This document shows, in pieces, positions 55,701 through 64,000 of a stretch of DNA of 64,000 nt. A program made the position numbers and the translations under genes. Position 1 is the first letter of the stretch, and every line of letters starts with the position of its first letter. Under the pieces are notes generated by a model. The model had not been told where the DNA came from. It made no database searches and saw only the letters and a list, made by a program, of their open reading frames with translations. Source of the stretch: Diploscapter coronatus (taxonomy: Eukaryota; Nematoda; Chromadorea; Rhabditida; Rhabditidae); NCBI GenBank assembly GCA_964036155.1, contig OZ038423.1:29899249-29963248 (forward strand). The letters run 5' to 3'.

Positions 55701-56501
55701 ACTCTTCACTTCTTATCTTCATTAACTATTAAGTCATCGTTCCATAATGTCATAATGCTTGCAATTTTAGAGCCAAGTAGCCCGTCTCCGCTATGCCTCG
55801 ACGATGATCGAGCGTCTGCTGAAACAGTGCAACGCTGGGCAGACTGGACGGCTCTATTCTTCTCAAAATCTCAATCCTGCACAGAGCGTGAGTTTTTCAA
55901 AACTTCCAAAGATTTTTAAAATTCCAATTTTCAACAAGTCGAATTGTGAGTAAATACGGAAAAGGCGGCCTTTTGACAATAGAAAAAGATTTTCTTTTTA
56001 AATCAGACACTTCAAAATGCACATTACCCAGTCTTTTAACGCCAAAGGAGCAAATGTTGGAGAAATGATAAAGTCGTTTCTACCTCTTCCAATTGAAGCA
56101 TACTTTTTCCCTAGAACTTTTACAGTTGGATTATGTTTTCTAAACGGCAAAAGTCCTTCTACCCCTGTGCAATTCTCCATACCTAACTTGTTTCTATGTC
56201 TCTTTCCTTTCCGCGCTTTCACAATGTTATGTTTTCTTCTAATCTTAAGAATTGTCAAAGTCGTATTTGAGAATAGTGCTGATGCGAAATTCCTAATTCC
56301 TTATTTTCAAAAAGAAACTTCATTTCCAACTATCGAAATTTATATTCAATCTCATTGCTGATATTTATGGTGTGCTTTTTTTTAATAATGTTTTATGAAC
56401 AGTATTAAAGAAATTCAAAGTTGTGTTTGCAGAGTGTGAACCAAGCCTCGTCTTCGCTTCTACCGAACACACCCATCCACCCTAACTTCTCTGCCCGCTA
56501 A
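49796..56501 (+). CDS. PLK1: Polo-like kinase 1
   Basis: PLK1 is the mitotic Ser/Thr kinase controlling entry into mitosis, centrosome maturation, spindle function and cytokinesis. Sixteen exons join in phase: 49796-49925, 49981-50105, 50407-50522, 50714-50873, 51240-51440, 51569-51691, 51864-51953, 52366-52493, 52663-52715, 53486-53673, 53959-54216, 54550-54624, 54793-54900, 55481-55594, 55771-55887, 56433-56501, giving 684 aa (human 603). Kinase: [10 protein letters not shown] loop (48-57), ATP-binding Lys70, HRDLKLGN with catalytic Asp164, DFG 182-184, and activation segment [13 protein letters not shown] with Thr197 equivalent to human Thr210. Two polo boxes follow (about 455-650) with [13 protein letters not shown] (Trp463, human Trp414) and [11 protein letters not shown] (His587 and Lys589, the phosphopeptide pincer). 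The Pro/Ser/Gln-rich linker is longer than in human. Intron 6 has a GC donor (AAG|GCAAGT). AATAAA at 57,011-57,016 is a possible polyadenylation signal. Confidence 0.97.
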
Positions 56502-59500
56502 GCAGCCAAACAGCCCTTTCCGCTTCCCCTCAACACTGCTCATTTCAGCTCAAATCTTCATGTATTCAATATTTTGATCTGCCCTATTTCTGTGCAGCAA
56601 TTCAACTTGTTCAGGGCCTTATCTATTCGGTTCTACGGGTATTTTTCACTTTTATTCTTATTATTTTTTCTCTACTAAATTTCATCGTTCTTTCCTTTCG
56701 TTTGTTTTTACCTTTATTTCTTTCAAATTAAAAACGTGTGATTGATTTTTCATCTAACTACCTCTTTCTTTTGTCTGTGATATAATATTTGGAATTTGGT
56801 GTTTTCATCTAAAATTTTATGGCTCTATCCCCCTTTTCCCCTCTATTTCTCCATACAATTAGGTAATGTTCAACCATCCCCGTTCTGTTTTTATCAAATT
56901 ATCGTATCATCTTTTGAATCTTTAGGATTTCGGATTTTATTGTCGCTATTGATGAAGAGTTTGTTCTTGTAAGCCGTGAGGAGTTTTATCAGTGAAAATG
57001 TGGAAATCCGAATAAATTCCTTATTTCGTAACGAAATCATATCTTTTCCTATATGTGGTGTTGGATTTACCAGAGATATCTTGGATCCTTTTCAATATTT
57101 CGCTAAATTTCGTAATATTTTCGATTTTATCATCTAAAAAGTCGTTTTTATCACAATACTCGTGTTATGCTAAATTCATTTGAAACATGAGTGAAATTTT
57201 TGAAAGGGAAATGAATTGTGTTCGAATCAACTGAATCAAAACGGGTCAAAATTCCAACATTCATTGACGGACGATCACAGACATTAAGAAAGGCAATTAT
57301 CGATTTAATAATAGAGGGTTTAGATTGGCCCAAGTTGAAATTTTCTTGATTAAGTATTTTAAGGGTCCCATAATATTCTTGCAATTTTCAAATCCCACCA
57401 ACATCAAACTTGAGAAACCACTTGCGCTCTCTATCTATGCAAACCGTTTTATTCCTTTGCCATAGCGACGGCGTTTCCAAGCTGAAATTAGTGAGCTGCA
57501 GAGTTTTCCAAAAACATCCCATTTAAGTTTTTCTTGCAAAACTCACCTTCAATGTCTTACGAATTTTTACTTGATCGACTCTGCTGTTTACCTTCTTGCG
57601 AATAATCGATATGGCATCTTTCCCTGAATTAGACCTTGTCTTTCAATGTCATTCTTCTCTTCTCTTCCCTTTGCTACTCTCATTTCACTCTCTGCCACTC
57701 GCTCTTTTTTCTCATTTTTCGTTTCATCATTCTGCATTTTGTCGCAGTTACTTTTTCGCCTCTTGTTTCTTATTGTGAATCTGATTCGATCGCAGATCTG
57801 TAATCGTGTTGTACCTGTTTTCCAACCAATTACCCTTCGTTTCTTTCCATTTTTCCTATCGATTGCCAATTGCTCACCTTCTATACAAGGCAATTCTATA
57901 CGGCAGAGTTTCGAAATGCCAAGACATATTAGTTTTTGATTGTAAAAGTCGAGGCCTGTCAAGCGGTGCAAAATGCTAATCTTTTAGCTTTTCTAATCCA
58001 TAATTTCTCTCGTATCAAATTCTATTTTAAGAATGGGAGTCTTATCGAGCGTTCTTTCATAAATCTTGTGTCTGCGAGAGTTTTAGATCGAACTTGTAGC
58101 TAAAACTCTCAGGAAAGATTTTTAAAAGTTTGCTTAGAAAGACTCTTATTTTTAAAAATAGTTTTTATCGCGAAAATTCACTAATTCACATTATGCCGAC
58201 AGACAGTAGAGTAAGAATTACGAGGGATATTGCGAAAAAGGAGTCGTTCCGTTGTTTCCTCACATATTGAGTTGGTTGCATTCATAGTTTTTCCCTATAC
58301 TTTATAGCTTCATTACTGGAATGCACTAACAAATGTTAGACATGAGTGGATTGAAGCCACTTTCTGTCCGAACACCATTAACTGTTATATCATCCATATA
58401 CAAATGAGTTTGTATTGTCAGTGCCAATCAGATTGCTATGAAGAAGGAATGGGCGAATGTGTTGTGTGTTGTTGTTGCTGCTGTTGACAATTGTTCTGCC
58501 CGATTGCTCCTATTGTTGTTTGCCAGTTCGCTTGTTCTCCGCCCAGCCATAATTTTCTCCCCTTGCAGTAGTTTTTCTTTCCCCTTTCCTACCCTCCAGA
58601 TAACCTAATTTTCACTTTTCATGCTGCTCTTTTCAAATTTCCCTGCCATTTCGTTTCGACTCTTGATTTTGCATTCTTTATTGCCTACTCGATATTCCGA
58701 CCCAATGCATTTTCAATAGTTTTCGATGTGCGTTCTCAGGTTTTGTTTGGAAATTTCGAAATTCGCGGATAGCTTCCTTCGATTCTTTTGTTTCACAGAT
58801 TTCACTGGTCAACTCTCATTTAGGATCTTGTGGGAAAGTATTTCTTATTCGACTCAAAGAAACATTATTTTTTCTTTCAAAATATGGCAAATATTTTGAA
58901 AGCAGACCACAATCCCTCGTTTTTCCTAGCCTTCAATCATAATGAACTCCTCGAGGATACACATGTTCGCTCTTTCTCACCCCTCAAACCCACCACTCAG
59001 TCTGATTTTCCCGCCTTAACTCTGCCCTCCCCACCCCAGCTTCATCCTCGTTTTCCCACATTGCTGCTCCTCAGTCCATAGGCAAAGGGCAGTTCTCTGC
59101 CTGACTTCTCGTAGATGTGAAACCCCATCTCTCTGCATGTCGTTTTTGTCAGCAACTTGTCTACCTTTACCATGCATCACAATAAGCACTGACTTATGTC
59201 CGTGTGTCTGTCTGTCAGTTGTTGCTCTCCATCTATTTCCCATTCTCTCATTTTCATGCTCTGCTAGGCAGTTTTGTTGTCCTGCCAAGTGATCAGTCAG
59301 TCAAGCCTTCTGTTCTTTCCTTCCCTTTCAGCTCTTCTCTGCGGTGTCGTCTGTTTTCCGTTTCTGTTTCTATCAAATCGATAATCCCTTCTCGCTGTGT
59401 CTTTCTTTCTCCTTTTTCACTCCCGTTTTCATTTCCATATTTGGCATTGGGATCGATTGTCTCTGCTATCAACTTGCTTTTGCAGCCTTCCTTTGCGTTA

Positions 59501-60329
59501 AACTGAAATTTGTTCAGTAAAAAGAATTAAAGCGTTCTCTAATCTCTTCAAACATTCGCCATGCCTTCAATTTTTTTTTCTATTTCATTGATTTCAACTC
59601 AATTCATTACATTTAATGCTGTTCATTCGTTTATCAATACAAATTCTTCTTTTCTTTATCATCTGTTCATAGGATACGCTCGAAGTTTCAACTTTTTCAA
59701 AATACCGGCTTTTGAAAATTGTTGCTGTTCGTTCATCTGTTACTCATTCTGCATCGATTCGCCTTTGTTTCTTCTCGTATTCATTTCTTTGCAGCTCATC
59801 AATTTGTGTTGTTTGTGCTGATATTTGATTTGTTTGACCAGAGTCCACTCTTCCCTCTGCTTCTTCTTCTTCTTCCTTCAACTGCTCTTCTGCACTTGCA
59901 AGATACCGCCAGATGAAGCTCTACGTTTTTTTCATCGCTTTATCTCCATTATATCTACGATGATATTGATATCCATTTTCAGTGTTTCTTCCTTTTCGGG
60001 TCTATTATAGTTTTTACCTTTAAGTTGCCCTCACCCTTTTGTAGTTTCCACCACCTATTCTTGAGAATAGCAAGAGGAAGAAAAATGGGTAGAAGCTACG
60101 AGGCCCTATTTTCGTCGTATTATTTACTGCAAGTTGTATATCATGTTCTTCTTAAATAGTCTTGCCTTTTTGGAAAATTTGCCCAGTTCATTGACAAACC
60201 ATATGGAAGGTTCGTCCATGTTAGGCGAAATCATGTGGTAAAAAATGAGGATTGGTAAACTTTTCTAAAAGTAATCAGTGAACTGGTCGAACTTCCTAAG
60301 GTGGCTCAAATTATCATGCAATTGTTCAG
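56502..60329. other. Spacer between PLK1 and Ly6-like gene B
   Basis: AT-rich near PLK1, then markedly pyrimidine-rich on the plus strand (57,640-57,780; 58,500-58,640; 58,960-59,460; 59,700-59,900). This gives Phe/Leu/Ser-rich open frames that look like by-products of composition. A TTCTTC run near 59,863 and a GTT/GCT run near 58,470 are simple repeats. No supportable gene. Confidence 0.55.
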
Positions 60330-62316
60330 ATGAGGTGGCTTCTGTCCGTCGTAACCCTGCTCTGCCTCCATTCAGTCGTCAGATCTCAACAAGCAGCGTT
60401 CAAGTGTTACCAGTGCAATTCGATCATGCATCCGGAATGCGACGAAAACCTCAATGAAAAGTATCTGAAGGTTGGTTAAATTTTGATGTTCATCCATCTA
60501 AAATTTATTAAATCGGTCAAAAAGTTTTGATAAGGTCATGTCTTACTTAGAAGGAAAGGTTTATATTTTCTCCTTCCAGCCGAAACCGATGCTAAATTGG
60601 AACTTTCGTTCCCTAAATTGCGATTTCCAATCATCTTTGGCTCATTTCTATCCCTCCTGTTTGTAAGAATTTCGAAACATCATTTTCCTTCACAGAAAAA
60701 TTTGGTATACCATTTATATGAAAAAAGTCCGAATTATCATTATTTCCACTTATGAAAATTTCTAGGCATCATTTTCTCCTTGAGAACAATTCGAATTACC
60801 CTTTTTCTTCTATTTCTGAAGATATCGGAGTACTATTTTCCGTCTGAGAATAGCAAAAATCAATATTTATAAACGCTAATCAGGATTCAAGATCAATATT
60901 GATTCTATTTCAATTCCCTAATAGATAATGTCAATATCATGGAAAATGGAAAAACTTGCAAACTCAATTGTACAGTTGCATCATAATGATTTGAAACTTT
61001 CGACTATTCGTAACTCTGTTAAACAAAATATTTAGTTCTACGCAGAGAATTGCTCGTTAATCTATTCAATGCAGCGCATTATTTCCCTCTGACGCACTAA
61101 TATGAGCGAGAAAAATGAAAAGATGCTTATCGAATACTTGATTATTTGATCGCGATATCGTTTACGATAATGTTCTATCATAATTTATACCCATACTTTC
61201 TTCTTCCATTCTAACAAGTTACATGGGGAATTTTGATGAAAATTGTTTAAATTAACTAAATATATGAATTTTCTAAATTTACATTATACACTAGTAGTGG
61301 AATAATGCTAAAAAATAATTCAAATTGTAATGAAGAATAATGAATAATAAATAACAAAAACTTGCGATGATTTAAAAAAATATATTTATAGATTTGCGGA
61401 GTGAAGTCGTTTGGAAATCAGAAAGGAGTGGCAGCGATCGGTTGTCGAGTCACCAGACAGCATGCGAATGGAGAATCCTCTATCATCAGGGAGTGTGCCT
61501 ACAATGGCAAAGATGTCGATGGACGATCTAATAAGGTAAGTAGATATAGATGTATCTAAATTTCTTTTTTTATTCTTATGACTATTTAAAATTCGCAATA
61601 GTATGAAACAAGAACGGTTTGCATTTTGCTCATTGCCAGCAGAATTTTAAGCAAGCAAACTCAATTAACCTCTTTGTGAGAGTTATATTTATTGGTAGCA
61701 GGATATTTTGAGATGTGCAAAGGATAGAACATCAATGTTTATTTCTGGTCAAAAGGATTTGAGAATAAATTTTGTAATAGACAAGTTATCCACTTCTATC
61801 AGCTTTTATTCTTTCATATGTGCGCACTATTTCTTACAGCGTAGTAGTGGACAAAAGTATCCGTCCATCTATGAAACTTCGAGTGCTTGATTTTGACATT
61901 TGTGATGATCTAATAGAATGAAATTTTGCCCAAATAAAGTGATCATCAAGCACTCACTGAAAGATTTCCCAGCTACAATGGGATTGGATCATCACTAGCG
62001 TCAAAACTAGGCACTCAAACTTTCATGGGTGACCGGATACTTTTGTCTGCTACTGTATATCAAAATTGAAACTGAATAATTTTAAAAATTAGAATTATTT
62101 ACTTCTTATTTTTCCAAACAAAAAGTAGAATTTAATGGACTAACCCTCGCGATTAATTTATTTCGACACGTTTAAACTCAAATTCAGGGCTCAATGGGCG
62201 TATCTCGGGTATTTTCGCAGTGCTCCGACAAGGCAGGTTGCAATTCTGTGTCATCCATCAGCTACTTCGTTTCCATTTCTTTCGTACTTTTGATTTTTAT
62301 TTCTCGGTTTTTCTAG
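60330..62316 (+). CDS. Ly6/quiver-like GPI-anchored protein B
   Basis: Three exons join in phase 0: 60330-60470, 61392-61535, 62188-62316, giving 137 aa. A signal peptide (MRWLLSVVTLLCLHSVVRS) precedes FKCYQCNS, the classical C-x2-C opening of Ly6/three-finger domains. PEC, ICGVKS, GCRV and IIRECAY follow, ending QCSDKAGCN, the diagnostic terminal C...CN. The C-terminus is hydrophobic (YFVSISFVLLIFISRFF), as expected of a GPI-attachment signal. The IRECAY segment resembles insect quiver/sleepless-family proteins, which modulate potassium channels and nicotinic receptors; the partner here is unknown. It is not an obvious recent duplicate of Ly6-like gene A, whose cysteine spacing differs. An acceptor-like TTCAG abuts the ATG directly, so either the 5' UTR is split by an intron or the message is trans-spliced. 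AATAAA at 62,430-62,435 could end the transcript. Confidence 0.87.
61837..62055. mobile_element. Tc1/mariner-type MITE
   Basis: A 219-bp element in intron 2 of Ly6-like gene B. The ends begin CAG and end CTG, flanked by TA on both sides (61,835-61,836 and 62,056-62,057), the target-site signature of Tc1/mariner transposons. Inverted repeats of about 55 bp share GACAAAAGTATCCG, ATGAAA and GAGTGC. The left end has a five-base insertion after CAG. There is no transposase, so it would need one in trans. Confidence 0.87.
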
Positions 62317-64000
62317 AATTGAATTTTGAATTTGTAGGTTTTAATATTATTTTTCCTTTTGTCGTTGTTAGATTGCCCGTTGTACTCTCAGACTTTATGC
62401 TCAATTCGTACAAATTTCAAATTGAAACGAATAAATTGGGGGTTTTTTTTGTTTCTTATTTTATTTTATGAGTATTATTCAATTTTTATAAATGCGAGAA
62501 AGATCATTTGGATATTTGCCTATGTTAACTTTTTCGTATGCTCTTCTCCTGAAATTGTTCCACTAAAATATTCTGATGCGATACATATATTCGCAAGAAG
62601 ACATTCAGTTTTATGGAAGAAAGGATCGATGTGAATCTATGATTCCATTTTCGATTCACAATGTCCATCCGTTTCATTTAATCGGCTCAAATCCAAACCC
62701 CAGCTCTCCACCCTCGCAGATTTGCATATCAATTGCCGTCAACCTTCCTCACAACACATTATCACCTCATTCTAACTACCGGCAATATCTTGACGTTTCT
62801 GTACCTTGTATGGGAATGCTATCACATTTTGAAATTTTATTAATTTTCAGCTTAGAAAATATCCGAATTAAAATAACCTATCTTTCCCGTATCCCATTGT
62901 GCAGTGATTTTTTGAATGTTTATCTTTGCAATTAATATAATTACTTCTCCCTACTGATTCCAACTCTTCGAGTCACTCAGAAATTAGCGCCAAATTACTT
63001 ACAGATTATGTCCCATTCTACTAAACTCTTTCCGTGTTTAAGGCGGTCTTCTAAATCAAGGAGTCTAGATATTTTTCAAAGAAATTAGTGGCTTGAAACT
63101 CGAGACGCATTGCTGTTTTTGTTGCATCAAAAACGAATGGAATCACTTACTCTGATTGGTTTTCTGCTTCTGCAGAAGTGATGTGTCCTAAGTGAGTTTG
63201 TTTCCCTGTTTCCTGTTCAGCAAAACCGAAAAGGAAACGAATTTTCAACAAATTTGGAATATACAATATTCGCATAATTTTTCATAAAATATATATGCTT
63301 ATCACTGTCTGAATTAGTCATTTTGAGATGCGTGCGTTTCAAATGAGGAATATAAAATTTTCAAATTATCATCATACGGCAGAGAACATAAAAGAAGATA
63401 CCTACTACCAAGTCAGTTCAGTTCTCATCTTCTATCTCCAACAGACATCCACTTCTCCACTTCACTCCACTCTACGCGATTCTCTGCTGCACCACTCTTC
63501 CGTATCGGAATAAACACTTGGGTGTCAACCACGTGATCACTTTTGTTATGCGTTCTTGTCAGCATCGTAGAAACGCAACAGCAATAATTCTTCATTCTCG
63601 TTGTTAGTCACTATAATTGAAAATCCGCAACTAAATAATATGCAGAGAATGCAACTTCAGATTTAAGTTCAATTTAATCTGACATTTCATTATGTCACAA
63701 TTTCATAAACTTTCTAGATTAGTCTTCATCCAAATATTCTCCTCAACCCATGGAATTGAATTCATCCATAAGCGTTCAGCTGCCTGCCCTCTTTCTGCCC
63801 ACTTCCTCTATCGATCCCCATCTTCTTCTTCCCCTTGAGCTCACCCGGCTTCTTCTGCTCTGCTCCTGCCTCTCTCCTCTATTCTCAACTCATCCGGGAG
63901 TCTTATCCATGCCGTTCCAAGAATTCCCAGTTCCATGGATGGAGAAGCTTCCTGTGCCCCTGTGCCCAGCCAGTCCTCATTCCATTCATGTCTCATTCCT
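62317..64000. other. Terminal region, no supportable gene
   Basis: AT-rich sequence turning C/T-rich from about 63,770 to the window end. A 119-codon open frame at 62,576-62,935 has no family features. The C/T-rich end could be the start of a gene lying outside the window, but I cannot show splice sites or a domain. Confidence 0.5.

Noticed and set aside
57588..59916. Several open frames on both strands between PLK1 and Ly6-like gene B
   Set aside because: They follow a strong pyrimidine bias (Phe/Leu/Ser-rich peptides) and lack any recognisable family or in-phase exon partners.
62576..62935. 119-codon plus-strand open frame near the window end
   Set aside because: No signal peptide, domain, cysteine pattern or flanking splice signals; AT-rich composition makes a chance frame plausible.

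Overview
This is an AT-rich, intron-rich stretch of an animal nuclear genome, almost certainly an invertebrate. Every gene is split by GT-AG introns (two look GC-AG) that range from 44 bp to about 4.5 kb. I found ten protein-coding genes by joining exons so that reading phase and protein-family similarity agreed across every junction. The phylum cannot be fixed from the window alone. TTTCAG/TTTTAG/TTTGAG-type acceptors, and acceptor-like sites just 5' of many ATGs, would fit a lineage with spliced-leader trans-splicing (nematodes and several other phyla), but that is inference.

Layout. (1) 0.3-8.4 kb, minus strand: importin-alpha, YEATS4/GAS41 and tafazzin lie head to tail with gaps of 529 and 335 bp. 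(2) 8.4-12.3 kb: gene-free spacer with a 60-bp foldback. (3) 12.3-17.2 kb, plus: ACSL1/5/6-type long-chain acyl-CoA synthetase. (4) 19.5-23.5 kb, plus: a three-exon Ly6/uPAR-like secreted or GPI-anchored protein, tail to tail with (5) 23.6-37.0 kb, minus: a 20-exon GABA-B receptor subunit 2. (6) 37-46 kb: a gene-poor zone with two related inverted-repeat elements on either side of a small gene for a secreted Thr/Ser-rich protein that I do not recognise. (7) 46.4-48.1 kb, minus: Y-box/cold-shock protein, head to head with (8) 49.8-56.5 kb, plus: Polo-like kinase 1. (9) 60.3-62.3 kb, plus: a second Ly6/quiver-like gene with a Tc1/mariner-type MITE in its second intron. The last 1.7 kb shows no supportable gene.

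Functionally these are mostly ordinary conserved genes (nuclear import, chromatin, cardiolipin remodelling, fatty-acid activation, inhibitory neurotransmission, mRNP packaging, mitosis) and do not form one pathway. The less ordinary parts are the operon-like minus-strand trio, two mutually exclusive N-termini for ACSL, the unrecognised mucin-like gene between two related repeats, and the two GC-AG introns. I saw no prokaryotic features, CRISPR array, rRNA or tRNA gene.
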